Shown: one piece after another, positions 26,635 to 35,802 of the stretch
Numbering within the stretch: the stretch's first letter is position 1
Layout of the letters: every line of letters starts with the position of its first letter
NCBI GenBank assembly: GCA_016869555.1
Contig: VGDY01000001.1
Location: forward strand, 44,452 to 108,451
Direction: 5' to 3'
Source: Alphaproteobacteria bacterium
GTDB taxonomy: Bacteria > Pseudomonadota > Alphaproteobacteria > Rhizobiales > Beijerinckiaceae
DNA length: 64,000 nucleotides
Notes under the pieces: generated by a model
Databases searched by the model: none
What the model was told of the DNA's origin: nothing
Seen by the model: the letters and a program-made list of their open reading frames with translations, nothing else
Program-made: the position numbers and the translations under genes

Positions 26635-27633
26635 ATGATCGGCGAGCCGCGCACGGTGTTGGTGACGGGCGGCGCCGGCTATATCGGTTCGCATGCCTGC
26701 AAGGCGCTGGCGCGGGCGGGCTATCTGCCTGTCGCCTACGACAATCTCGTCCACGGACATGAGTGGGCGGTTAAATGGGGGCCCCTGGAGCGCGGCGATA
26801 TCGCGGATCGCGGCCGTCTCGACGACGTGATCTGCTTGTATCGTCCGCGCGCCATCCTGCATTTCGCGGCCTATGCCTATGTCGGCGAATCAATGTCCGA
26901 TCCGGGCAAATACTATCGCAACAACGTCGCGGGTTCGCTGACGCTGATCGAAGCGGCGCGAGACGCGGGGATCGACCGGTTCGTGTTTTCGAGCAGCTGC
27001 GCGACCTACGGGCATCCGAACGAACTGCCGCTGCGCGAAGCCGCGCCGCAGCGTCCCATCAATCCCTATGGCGCGTCCAAACTCATGGTCGAACGCATTC
27101 TCGCCGACTTCGAGATGGCGCATGGGATGCGCTCGATCGCGCTGAGATATTTCAACGCCGCCGGCGCCGATCCCGACGGCGAAATCGGCGAGGCGCACGC
27201 GCCGGAAACGCATATCATCCCGCTAGTGCTCGAGGCCGCGTCCGGTCATCGCCCACAGGTGACGGTTTTCGGAACCGATTACGACACCCATGACGGAACA
27301 TGCATTCGCGACTACATCCATGTCTCGGACCTCGCGGACGCGCATGTGAAGGCGCTTCAGGCGATCGAGGCGGGATCGCGGTCCACGGCGTTCAATCTCG
27401 GCGTCGGTCACGGGTTCTCGGTGCGGCAGGTCATCGAGTCGGCCGCGCGCGTCACAGGGCGCGAAATTCCCGTGCGCTGGGCCGCGCGGCGGCCGGGCGA
27501 CCCGGCGGTCTTGATCGCAAACGCCAGCGCGGCGCGGCAGGCGCTCGGCTGGACGCCGCATTTCACCGACATCGATGAGATCGTGCGGACGGCGTGGAAC
27601 TGGCGCCAGCGCTCAACATCCGCCCAAAACTGA
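26635..27633 (+). CDS. galE: UDP-glucose 4-epimerase
   Basis: Interconverts UDP-glucose and UDP-galactose. Extended short-chain dehydrogenase of 332 residues: NAD loop TGGAGYIGSHACKALA, FAAYAYVGESM, SSSCATYG, catalytic YxxxK in NPYGASKLM, and the GalE-specific GTDYDTHDGTCIRDYIHV region. It supplies UDP-galactose (or the GalNAc form) for the surrounding glycosyltransferases. Its stop and the next gene's ATG share TGATG. Confidence 0.93.
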   Translation: MIGEPRTVLVTGGAGYIGSHACKALARAGYLPVAYDNLVHGHEWAVKWGPLERGDIADRGRLDDVICLYRPRAILHFAAYAYVGESMSDPGKYYRNNVAGSLTLIEAARDAGIDRFVFSSSCATYGHPNELPLREAAPQRPINPYGASKLMVERILADFEMAHGMRSIALRYFNAAGADPDGEIGEAHAPETHIIPLVLEAASGHRPQVTVFGTDYDTHDGTCIRDYIHVSDLADAHVKALQAIEAGSRSTAFNLGVGHGFSVRQVIESAARVTGREIPVRWAARRPGDPAVLIANASAARQALGWTPHFTDIDEIVRTAWNWRQRSTSAQN

Positions 27634-28520
27634 TGAGCGAAATGGAAGCGATGAACGGACAGGGCATGGCCGCTCGCATTCTCATTGGAATCGTAACGCG
27701 CAATCGCGCAAAGATTCTTCCGAAAGCGCTGGCGTCGGCCTTGTCGCAATCAGCAGGCGGGGTCCAAATCGCGGTGATCGACGACGCCTCCACCGACGAC
27801 ACGGCGCGCCTGCAGGGCGCCTTCCCTCAAGTTGACTGGACGTTTCGCGTTGCGCCGCAAGGCCATATGTCGGCGCGCAATCAGTTCATGGGACGCGAAG
27901 GCTTCGACTATTTCGTCAGTCTCGATGACGATGCATGGTTCCTGCAAGGCGACGAGCTGGACATCGCGCTTGCGCATTTCGACAGGGATCCATCTTTAGC
28001 GGCCATCGCTTTCGACATTCTCTCGCCAGACCGGCCGCAGCCGCGGCCGCGCGGTCCGGCGCAGCCGGCTGCAACGTTCATCGGCTGCGGTCATATGTTG
28101 CGCTTGTCCGCGATCCGCGCGGTCGGAGACTATGCGCCGACGCCCGGCGGATATGGCGGAGAAGAAAAGGACCTTTGTCTGCGTCTCATCGATGCGGGCA
28201 GGAAGATCACTCTGCTTCCTGGCGTGCATGTGTGGCACGACAAGACCATGGTCGCTCGAGATATCGCGCGCCAGCACCGCTCTGGAGTTTGCAACGATCT
28301 TGCCATGGCCATGCGTCGCGCGCCGCTGGCGCTGTTGCCAGCCATCGTCCCGATCAAGCTGTTCCGGCACCTTTCATTCTCATGGCGGGCTGGGCTGATG
28401 AAGCCATGCCTGTCAGGGTTGATGCTCCTGGCGGGATCGCTGCCCCTGGTGTGGCGCTGGCGGAAACCGGTGCGACTCAGCACGCTTCGCGCCTATTCAG
28501 CAATGTCGCGGAAGCATTAA
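27633..28520 (+). CDS. glycosyltransferase family 2
   Basis: GT-A enzyme of about 295 residues: RILIGIVTRNRAKILPKAL, AVIDDASTDDTARL and metal-site FVSLDDDAWFL, with GGYGGEEKDLCLRLIDAG as the ED catalytic region. C-terminal hydrophobic stretch (about 245-285) may contact the membrane. The ATG at 27633 forms TGATG with the galE stop, which decides the start over a longer frame at 27594. Confidence 0.87.
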   Translation: MSEMEAMNGQGMAARILIGIVTRNRAKILPKALASALSQSAGGVQIAVIDDASTDDTARLQGAFPQVDWTFRVAPQGHMSARNQFMGREGFDYFVSLDDDAWFLQGDELDIALAHFDRDPSLAAIAFDILSPDRPQPRPRGPAQPAATFIGCGHMLRLSAIRAVGDYAPTPGGYGGEEKDLCLRLIDAGRKITLLPGVHVWHDKTMVARDIARQHRSGVCNDLAMAMRRAPLALLPAIVPIKLFRHLSFSWRAGLMKPCLSGLMLLAGSLPLVWRWRKPVRLSTLRAYSAMSRKH

Positions 28521-28525
28521 CGATC

Positions 28526-29080
28526 ATGAGAATCGAGCCGATGCTCTTGCGCGTTCCGCGCGGACTGGCCAGTCGACTCCGGCTCGCCATCTATCGCGCG
28601 CTCGGCATGCGCCTTGGTCGCCGCAACCGCATGGAGGGCGGCGGCCGTTGCCGGCGTCTCGCGCAGATCGAAATCGGCGATGACAACGCCTTCACCCAGG
28701 GTTGCTGGCTGTGGCCGGAGGATACCGACCACGATGGCGTTCGCATTCGCATCGGCAGCCGAAATTATTTCAACCGCAATCTCATGATCGACGCCTGCGG
28801 CTCGATCGAGATCGGGGACGAGAATATGTTCGGCCCGGATGTCTATGTCACCGACAGCAATCACGCCTTCGGACCCGGCGTCGCGCCCGCCCATGCGCCG
28901 ATGAACAAGGGACGCGTGAAGATCGGCGACCGCTGCTGGATCGGCGCGAAGGCGATCATCCTCAAGGACGTGGAGCTCGGCGACGGCTGCGTAGTTGCGG
29001 CCGGCGCCGTCGTCACCCGAAGCTTCGCGCCCGGAAGCGTGATTGCGGGCGTTCCGGCGCGCTTGATGAACCGGACCTGA
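28526..29080 (+). CDS. acyltransferase with left-handed beta-helix (sugar O-acetyltransferase)
   Basis: Hexapeptide-repeat protein of 184 residues, WbbJ/NodL-like. Repeats start near residue 45 (IEIGDDNAF, IRIGSRNYF, IEIGDENMF), with VYVTDSNHAFG giving the catalytic histidine and VIAGVPARLM ending the helix. Likely transfers acetyl from acetyl-CoA to a sugar of the glycan. The ATG at 28526 follows the GT2 stop by 5 bases; a long frame through the upstream gene is read-through noise. Confidence 0.87.
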   Translation: MRIEPMLLRVPRGLASRLRLAIYRALGMRLGRRNRMEGGGRCRRLAQIEIGDDNAFTQGCWLWPEDTDHDGVRIRIGSRNYFNRNLMIDACGSIEIGDENMFGPDVYVTDSNHAFGPGVAPAHAPMNKGRVKIGDRCWIGAKAIILKDVELGDGCVVAAGAVVTRSFAPGSVIAGVPARLMNRT

Positions 29081-29165
29081 CACAGCCCTTCGCAACTTAC
29101 ATTCCGCCCAAGAAGCCGCTTTCACTCTCGTTGAAGACTTTTCCAGATTTGAAGGAGTTCTTGCG

Positions 29166-29873
29166 ATGCAAAGTAGGACGCCATGGTGGAAAGTCGCGAC
29201 CTATTGGAGCCACTCGTTCATTCCAGAACTTGTCCGGACGGATGGCGTCGCTTTCGATTTCGGCGCAAATTACGGCGGGTTCTCATGTGCTATTGCGTCG
29301 CGCTGCGGGCGTGTCTTCGCGTTCGAGCCAGATCCGACCTGGCGCGGCCGCCTTGATCTGCCATCGAACGTCACTCTGTTCGAGAAGGCGGTCGCTGCGA
29401 AGCGAGGCACGATCCGCCTCTTTGTCAACGCCACGACCTGTTCATCCCTCCATTATGCGGACGGTCGCCACACTTTGGCGGATGTGGACGCCATTACCCT
29501 CGCAGACGCGCTCTCCCTGCACCCCGCCGGCGTCATTGATCTTGTCAAGCTAGACATCGAAGGTGAAGAGCTGCCGGTTCTCGAAGGCGCGGCGGACGAG
29601 CTTTTGCAGCGTATTGCGCAGCTGACGGTTGAATTCCACGACTTCCTCGATCCCGCAAGCCGGCCAGCCATTCGGCGCGTAATTGCTCGGATGGAGCGAC
29701 TCGGCTTCCTTGTGCTGAAAATGAGCTGGCACAGCTATGGCGATGTCCTACTGCTCAACCGCAATCTCATTAATGTGCCTTTCCTGAGCAGGCTGCATTT
29801 GAGCTACGCTCACCGCTACGGCGCGGGACTCGCTCGCATGGCGAAGCGCGCATTCGGAACGAAGCCGGTTTGA
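29166..29873 (+). CDS. FkbM-family methyltransferase (second copy type)
   Basis: SAM methyltransferase of 235 residues, shorter than the FkbM gene at 20.6 kb and of normal GC. It has VAFDFGANYGGFSCAIA, VFAFEPDPTWRGRL, a dimetal-free DLVKLDIEGEELPVLEGA and the C-terminal VEFHDF. A GAAGGAG ribosome site precedes the ATG. It overlaps the next TTG start (TTGA). Confidence 0.87.
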   Translation: MQSRTPWWKVATYWSHSFIPELVRTDGVAFDFGANYGGFSCAIASRCGRVFAFEPDPTWRGRLDLPSNVTLFEKAVAAKRGTIRLFVNATTCSSLHYADGRHTLADVDAITLADALSLHPAGVIDLVKLDIEGEELPVLEGAADELLQRIAQLTVEFHDFLDPASRPAIRRVIARMERLGFLVLKMSWHSYGDVLLLNRNLINVPFLSRLHLSYAHRYGAGLARMAKRAFGTKPV

Positions 29874-31234
29874 GAATGCGCTGGCGGAACTTTCGCGGCC
29901 GGTCGGGCGACGCGACCGCCTCAGCCGGTGGAATCAAGGCGCGGCGACGAGCCTTGACCGAGCCCGCCAGTTCCCAGGAAGCCGTCAAGAAAATCGCAAT
30001 GTTTGATGACATCGACGTGCGGCGGCGACAGGTTCTGCTCGCGCATCCTGGAACCCAATATTCCTATCATCTGGCGCGAGAGCTGGAGCGGCGGGGCCGA
30101 CTGTTCGCCTTCCACACTGGAGTCGCAATAACAAGCGACTTCGCTTTGAAAAAGCTGGCCGCCGGCTTGCCAGCTTGGGCGCGGGGACAATTGGCTAATC
30201 GCTGGCTTGGCGATCTGCCTGCCGCCAAGGTTCGCCTTCATCCATGGGGTGAGATCAGACTTCTCCTACATGGTCGATTCGGAGGCGGTCGCAGCGAGGC
30301 GGCGCTGCATCGTCGCAATGAGCAGTTTCAGCTCTCGATTCCCGACCGAGACATTAAAGCGTCCAACGTAGTTGTCGGATACGATACGTCATCCTGGCTG
30401 CTTGCGCGCCGTGTGAAGCGGTTGAACGGCGCATTCATTCTCGACCAGAGCATCGGCCATCCGATCGAGAAGGAGCGGATCTTTCGTTCCCTCCGCGATC
30501 GCTTTCCGGAGTGGAACGCTACGGCGCCGCGCAAGTCGGACGCCCATATCGACGAGGAAATAGAAGAGCACGAGCTTGCCGATCTCGTTGTGGTTCCGAG
30601 CGCCTTCGTGCGCCGAACGCTGACGGCGCAGGGCGTTTCCGAGGCAAAAATCCGCGTCATACCGTTTGGCACGGACCTCGGCTGCTTCCACCCCGCAGAG
30701 GCGGCGAGGCGAACCGGACCGATCGTGTTTCTCTTCGTGGGTTCGATCTCGGCGCGCAAAGGCGTCCCGATCCTCCTCGAAGCCTGGCGTCAGATGCGAA
30801 TCGACGCCGCCGAATTGTGGTTGGTCGGACCTGGCGTGGCGCCGGAAGCCGCAACCGTCGATTTGCCCGCCTCGGTCCGGTTCTTGGGACGCAGGAGCCG
30901 GTCGGAGATCGCCGAATTGATGCGGCGCGCCGACATATTTGTGTTTCCGAGCTTCTTTGAAGGCTTGGCGCAGGTCCAGGTCGAGGCGCTGGCGTCCGGC
31001 CTGCCGGTGATCAGCACGATCGAAGCCGGAGCGGAAGACATCGTTCGCGACGGCGCGAACGGATTCCTCGTTCCTGCTGGAGACGCCACGATTTTGAGAG
31101 ATCGGATGCTGCAGGCGGCCACCGACCGGAACCTGCTCGATGCGATGCGACGCACGGCGCGCGCCGAACGCGATCGGCTGAGTTGGACCGCTTATGGCGA
31201 GCGTTGGGCGGAAGTCCTGGACGAATTCGTCTGA
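29870..31234 (+). CDS. glycosyltransferase family 4
   Basis: GT-B enzyme of up to 454 residues. The folded N-terminus begins RRRQVLLAHPGTQYSYHLA near residue 50, and the C-terminal domain carries VFLFVGSISARKGVPILLEAW and the GT4 signature FEGLAQVQVEALASGLPVI with the EX7E glutamates. The TTG at 29870 overlaps the FkbM stop, but the first 43 residues are basic and unlike family members, so the ATG at 29999 may be the true start. Its stop shares TGATG with the next gene. Confidence 0.86.
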   Translation: MRMRWRNFRGRSGDATASAGGIKARRRALTEPASSQEAVKKIAMFDDIDVRRRQVLLAHPGTQYSYHLARELERRGRLFAFHTGVAITSDFALKKLAAGLPAWARGQLANRWLGDLPAAKVRLHPWGEIRLLLHGRFGGGRSEAALHRRNEQFQLSIPDRDIKASNVVVGYDTSSWLLARRVKRLNGAFILDQSIGHPIEKERIFRSLRDRFPEWNATAPRKSDAHIDEEIEEHELADLVVVPSAFVRRTLTAQGVSEAKIRVIPFGTDLGCFHPAEAARRTGPIVFLFVGSISARKGVPILLEAWRQMRIDAAELWLVGPGVAPEAATVDLPASVRFLGRRSRSEIAELMRRADIFVFPSFFEGLAQVQVEALASGLPVISTIEAGAEDIVRDGANGFLVPAGDATILRDRMLQAATDRNLLDAMRRTARAERDRLSWTAYGERWAEVLDEFV

Positions 31235-32436
31235 TGCTGGTCATCATCGCCACCCATCCCATCCAATATCATGCGCCGTTGTGGCAGGCGCTGGCGAAGG
31301 AAGGCGGCGCGCCCTTCGAGGTCTGGTACCTCACCCATCACGCCGTAACCGCGAGCCACGACGCTGAATTCGGCAAGAGCTTCGCCTGGGATATCGATTT
31401 GCTGGCGGGCTATCCGCACCGTCTGATGAACGCCGCCCCTGGAGCGACGCCAACGACTTTCATGCGCTGTCGCTCGATCGAGCCGCTCGAGCCGATGTTG
31501 CGGGCGGCGGGCGCGCGGGCCGTGTGGATTCAAGGCTGGCAGGCGCTGGGTTACTGGCAGGCGGCGTGGGCGGCCAAACGGGCCGGGTGCGAGGTCTGGC
31601 TGCGCGGAGAAAGCAATGATCTGGCGCCGCCGACCTGGTGGAAGGCGCCGATCAAGCGCCTACTGCTTGGCCAGCTTTTCGCGCATGTCGACAGATTTCT
31701 CTGCATCGGCGCCGCCAACAGGCGCCTCTATAAGCGCTTCGGCGTTCCCGACAGCCGCCTCGGCCATGCGCCCTACGCCGTCGACAATGAACGGTTCGCT
31801 GCGCAAGCGGCGGCGTTGCGCCCGCAGAGAGCCGCTCTCCGCGCCCGCTGGGGAATCGGCGAGACGGCTTTCGTGGCGATGTTCTGCGGCAAGCTCGTCG
31901 TCAAGAAGCATCCACAGGATCTCGTCTCGGCGGCGAGACAGGCGAGAAGGGACGGGTTTGACGCGCATGTGCTGTTCGTCGGTTCGGGCGAGTTGGGGGA
32001 CGACTTGCGCCGGTCGTGCAACGTCGTCTTCGATGTCGATCAAGGCGGCGCCAAGACGAGCGCCCCCAACGATGAGCGACCGCCCGCATCCTTCGCCGGC
32101 TTTCTCAATCAGACGGAAATCTCCAAGGCTTATGTGGCGGCAGATTGTCTCGTGCTGCCTTCCGACTTCAAAGAGACCTGGGGCTTGGTCGTCAATGAGG
32201 CGATGGCGAGCGGTCTGCCGTGCATTATCAGCGATCGCTGCGGCTGCGCCGAGGACCTCGGCGTCATTAGCCCAAATCTGATTTTCCCGTTCGGCGACGT
32301 CGACGCCCTCGCTGAGCGCCTTGAAGTCTTGGCGCGCCTTGAGCCACGCGCAAGCGTCGCGCCCGAGGCGCTGGCGGCGTTCTCGTTCCAGCGCAGCGTA
32401 GAGACCGTATGCGCGGCTTTCGATGGCATAGGCTGA
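31234..32436 (+). CDS. glycosyltransferase family 4
   Basis: GT-B enzyme of 400 residues. N-terminal IIATHPIQYHAPLWQAL; C-terminal FVAMFCGKLVVKKHPQDLV, then LPSDFKETWGLVVNEAMASGLPCIISD as the GT4 donor signature. The HPIQY start is typical of GT4 proteins in exopolysaccharide clusters. The ATG overlaps the previous stop (TGATG). Sugar specificity unknown. Confidence 0.88.
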   Translation: MLVIIATHPIQYHAPLWQALAKEGGAPFEVWYLTHHAVTASHDAEFGKSFAWDIDLLAGYPHRLMNAAPGATPTTFMRCRSIEPLEPMLRAAGARAVWIQGWQALGYWQAAWAAKRAGCEVWLRGESNDLAPPTWWKAPIKRLLLGQLFAHVDRFLCIGAANRRLYKRFGVPDSRLGHAPYAVDNERFAAQAAALRPQRAALRARWGIGETAFVAMFCGKLVVKKHPQDLVSAARQARRDGFDAHVLFVGSGELGDDLRRSCNVVFDVDQGGAKTSAPNDERPPASFAGFLNQTEISKAYVAADCLVLPSDFKETWGLVVNEAMASGLPCIISDRCGCAEDLGVISPNLIFPFGDVDALAERLEVLARLEPRASVAPEALAAFSFQRSVETVCAAFDGIG

Positions 32437-32454
32437 CGAGGGAAGGCGGATGGC

Positions 32455-33219
32455 GTGAACGACAAGCAGATTCTATCCGACGACAGCGGTCGGACGGACT
32501 ATGACGAATGGCATGAACATATGGTCCGCGCCGAAACAAGGAGCCCGCTCGACTATCCATGGTATGAATCTGTGTACCGTGGCTTAAGGCCAATTTCGAC
32601 AGGACGCCTGCTTGAGGTGGGGTGTGGGCGGGGACAGTTCGCCGTCTGGCTGTCTAAGCAAAAGCCGAATTTTGAGATTATCGGCCTCGACTTCTCGGAA
32701 GCGGCGATAAATTTGGCGACGCAAAGAGCGATGGCGGAACGGGCGGGCGTCAAATTCATGCAGGGAGACGCGCAGGCTTTGCCCTATGCCGACGACAGCT
32801 TTGACATCCTAGTGAGCTGCGAGTGTTTGGAGCACGTGCCGAACCCGTCCAAGATGGCTCGTGAAATTGCACGCGTGCTCAAGCCAGGCGGTCGCTTCCT
32901 GCTGACGACCGAAAACTATTTCAACGGCATGCTGCTCGCTTGGCTTATGAGCTGGGTTCGCGGCCAGTCGTTTAACTCGGGCTCTGGCGTACAGCCAAGA
33001 GAAAATTTCTTCGTGTTCTGGATGGTGAGCGGCTATTTGCGAAAGGCAGGTTTGATTGTTGCTCAGACCGAAGCTTCACACTACCAATGGCTCTTGCTTC
33101 CGCGGGTGGACCCCGCGCGCCTGTGCACCCAAAATTTCGATAGTCCGTTAGCGAAGCGATTGGCCAAGCCCTTCGGCAGGCATTTCACATTCATCGGCAT
33201 GAAGCCGATTGCGCATTAG
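32455..33219 (+). CDS. class I SAM-dependent methyltransferase
   Basis: Methyltransferase of 254 residues, UbiE/Methyltransf_11 type: LLEVGCGRGQFAVWL (motif I), FMQGDAQALPYADDSFD, VLKPGGRFLLTTENYF. Probable small-molecule or sugar methylation; the substrate is unknown. GTG start, 18 bases after the GT4 stop. Slightly lower GC than its neighbours. Confidence 0.85.
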   Translation: MNDKQILSDDSGRTDYDEWHEHMVRAETRSPLDYPWYESVYRGLRPISTGRLLEVGCGRGQFAVWLSKQKPNFEIIGLDFSEAAINLATQRAMAERAGVKFMQGDAQALPYADDSFDILVSCECLEHVPNPSKMAREIARVLKPGGRFLLTTENYFNGMLLAWLMSWVRGQSFNSGSGVQPRENFFVFWMVSGYLRKAGLIVAQTEASHYQWLLLPRVDPARLCTQNFDSPLAKRLAKPFGRHFTFIGMKPIAH

Positions 33220-33229
33220 CCCCAGTCCA

Positions 33230-34351
33230 GTGAACGTCGCCATCATCTGTGGCGCTGGGATCGTGTCGGGCAAGGAGGTTATGGCGCTGGAACTCGGCGA
33301 CGGATTGCGCGCGAGGGGGGACAGGATCGTCTATGTGACCAGCCTATGGGGGGACAAAGACTTCAGCCGACGGCTCACCAGCCATGCAATCCCGTTTTAT
33401 AGCATGCGGCTCGGCTTCATTTCGGCCGCGCTCAATTGGGACTGTATGAGGATGACCGCGGACCAATTCGTTCGGTGGCCGAAGCTTCTCTATGATTACG
33501 CAAACTTTCTCAAGCGCGAGAAACCACGACGAATCATCCACACCAATTGGCACCACGCGCTCCTGCTATGGCCGTTCCTTCGGCCTGAGCGGGACATCTT
33601 CTGGTTACACGAAGTCGTGCCCGACATGCCGCGCTATGCACGCCTGTTCCGTGGGTTGGGACGCCGCATGCAGTGCTTTGTCGTCGTCTCGGACGCTGTG
33701 GCCTGTTCGCTGCGGCAGATCGGTGTGCCGAACGCGAAGATTCACGTCATTCGAAATGGCCTCAATGATCCGGCATTGGGACTAAACACAGACGGTCGTG
33801 CAACGACCGGCAATAACATAGGCATCGTCGGCCAGGTTGGCGAATGGAAAGGGCATGAAGACCTGCTCGAGGCCTTCGCCATGATCGCCGACAGGCGCCC
33901 AGACGCTCGGCTTCACATTTTCGGCGGCGCCGACCGAGAATTCGCTCGCCGTCTTATCGAGCGGACGGAGAGCGCCGGTATCGCGAAGCGCGTCATCTGG
34001 CATGGCTACATCGCCGACAGAACAAAAGTTTATCAGGCCCTAGACATCTGCGTAACGCCGAGCCGCGCAGACGATCCTTTGCCAACGTCGGCGATTGAAG
34101 CCTCATTCTTCGGCCTGCCCGTCATTGCCACATGCAAAGGCGGACTCCCGGAAATCGTCGTCGACGGCGTAACCGGCTTTCTTGTCGATGCGCGCGCGCC
34201 AACTCAGCTCGCCGATCGGCTCGACCGGCTGCTGGCGAGTCCGGAGTTGTGTCGCCGGATGGGCGCGGCGGCGCGCGAGCGCGCGACGCGGCACTTTAAT
34301 CATGAGCGCTTCATCAACGATTTTTCGCGACTGCTGGCCAGTTCAGAATGA
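33230..34351 (+). CDS. glycosyltransferase family 4
   Basis: GT-B enzyme of about 373 residues. N-terminal AIICGAGIVSGKEVMALELGDGL (acceptor domain) and C-terminal GIVGQVGEWKGHEDLLEAFA with DDPLPTSAIEASFFGLPVIATCKGG (EX7E-type donor signature). GTG 33230 puts the first strand at the N-terminus; TTG 33209 would overlap the methyltransferase by 11 bases and is the alternative. Confidence 0.87.
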   Translation: MNVAIICGAGIVSGKEVMALELGDGLRARGDRIVYVTSLWGDKDFSRRLTSHAIPFYSMRLGFISAALNWDCMRMTADQFVRWPKLLYDYANFLKREKPRRIIHTNWHHALLLWPFLRPERDIFWLHEVVPDMPRYARLFRGLGRRMQCFVVVSDAVACSLRQIGVPNAKIHVIRNGLNDPALGLNTDGRATTGNNIGIVGQVGEWKGHEDLLEAFAMIADRRPDARLHIFGGADREFARRLIERTESAGIAKRVIWHGYIADRTKVYQALDICVTPSRADDPLPTSAIEASFFGLPVIATCKGGLPEIVVDGVTGFLVDARAPTQLADRLDRLLASPELCRRMGAAARERATRHFNHERFINDFSRLLASSE

Positions 34352-34373
34352 CCTGCGCATCGAAAGCGCCGGC

Positions 34374-35774
34374 ATGAGGCGCATTTTCGCCGATCCCGGC
34401 TTTTGCCTGCTGGTGGCCATCGCGCTCTATCTGAGCGTGTTGCAATCCTCCACGCCTGAGCTGTGGGCGACATCGATCTTCGCTTTCGTCGCCGCGCTTG
34501 TGGCCCTTGGTTGGCTTAGGGCGCCTCCGGTCCTGGTGTGGTTGATCGCGATCAACATGCTGACGATTTGGGCGGATATCGGCCAGATCGAATTGAACAA
34601 CAACGGTTGGGTGATGGTTGGCGTCGTCGCCAATCTTCCCGACGCCATCGTCCGCAGTTCATGTGCGATCGCGTTCCTGGCGATCGGCATGCGATGCGGT
34701 CTTTTGCTCGGCCGCAATATCTTCGGGTATCGCGGCGACGCCGTTCAGGACCAGGCCGCGAACGCCCCTTATTCGGCGAAGCGCATCGCGCTGGCCTATT
34801 TCGCATTCTTGCCCATTTCGGTCGTCGTCGGCGTGATCGGCCAATTCATGCCAGGACTCTCGCAGCCGGTCTATGCTTTTGGCTTGTTAAAATTCGCCTT
34901 GATCTATCTGCTCGCCGCGAGAGTCTTTGCGAGCGGTCGCGACACTTATCTACTGATGCTCGTCATCGTCGCCGAGATGGTGAACGGCAGCATCGGCGGT
35001 TGGGCCTCCTACAAGGAGGGTTTCTTCGTCGTCATGATCGCGCTCATGACGACGTCACGTCGCCTTACCGTCCAGCAGGTCAGCGTCGCGCTTGCCGGCG
35101 TCGCGGCGGTGCTCTACCTCTCGTTGGGGTGGACCGCGGTCAAGAAAGAGTTTCGTCGCAATATTGTCGGGGGCGACGTCTGGACGTCTCTCACGTGGCT
35201 CGCCGACAAATATTTCGGCGGCGAAATCGATCTTGGCGCGGCGGCCGTCGACCTTCTGGATCGTATTGGCTACAATAAGTTTTACGCGATGATCATCGAC
35301 GCCAATACCGAAAGCCTACAGGGCATCTATTACCGCGCGCTTGTGCATATCGTCACGCCGCGGGCGCTTTTCCCCGACAAGGCGGTCCTCGACGATTCGG
35401 CGCAGACGGCGCAGGCGCTCGGCTGGTCAATCGCGGATGATACGTCGATCGGTCTCGGCTATGTCGCGCAGGCCCACATCGATTTTGGTTTTCCCGGCCT
35501 GCTGGCGCCGATGATCCTGCTCGGCGCGGCGTTGGGCGCCGTCTATGCCTATTTTCTCACGAGACCGGCGCCGCCGCTCATCCGCGAGGCCTTCGCTGTC
35601 GCTTGTCTATTCAACGCTTTACGATTCGAAGCGAACTTCGACAAACAACTGGGGGGATTAATTTGGGCGTTCCTGGTGCTGGCGGCTGTATTGCGCTTTG
35701 GCGGCGCAAGCTTGGGCCGACGGCTGGTACAACGGCCCAACCGACAGGTCGCGCAGGCCGATTTCGTGTCGTGA
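34374..35774 (+). CDS. Wzy-like polysaccharide polymerase/membrane protein
   Basis: Polytopic membrane protein of 466 residues with about 10-12 hydrophobic segments and a large extracytoplasmic loop (about 265-370) containing NEGxYY-like ESLQGIYYRALVHIVTPRALFPDK. The layout fits O-antigen/exopolysaccharide repeat polymerases, which are poorly conserved in sequence. ATG 34374 starts just before the first hydrophobic helix; the frame is open further back through the GT4 gene. No Wzx flippase gene is visible in the window. It could instead be another multi-helix glycan protein. Confidence 0.7.
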   Translation: MRRIFADPGFCLLVAIALYLSVLQSSTPELWATSIFAFVAALVALGWLRAPPVLVWLIAINMLTIWADIGQIELNNNGWVMVGVVANLPDAIVRSSCAIAFLAIGMRCGLLLGRNIFGYRGDAVQDQAANAPYSAKRIALAYFAFLPISVVVGVIGQFMPGLSQPVYAFGLLKFALIYLLAARVFASGRDTYLLMLVIVAEMVNGSIGGWASYKEGFFVVMIALMTTSRRLTVQQVSVALAGVAAVLYLSLGWTAVKKEFRRNIVGGDVWTSLTWLADKYFGGEIDLGAAAVDLLDRIGYNKFYAMIIDANTESLQGIYYRALVHIVTPRALFPDKAVLDDSAQTAQALGWSIADDTSIGLGYVAQAHIDFGFPGLLAPMILLGAALGAVYAYFLTRPAPPLIREAFAVACLFNALRFEANFDKQLGGLIWAFLVLAAVLRFGGASLGRRLVQRPNRQVAQADFVS

Positions 35775-35802
35775 AGGCGCGCCAGGCACAAGCGACCGCG
35801 CA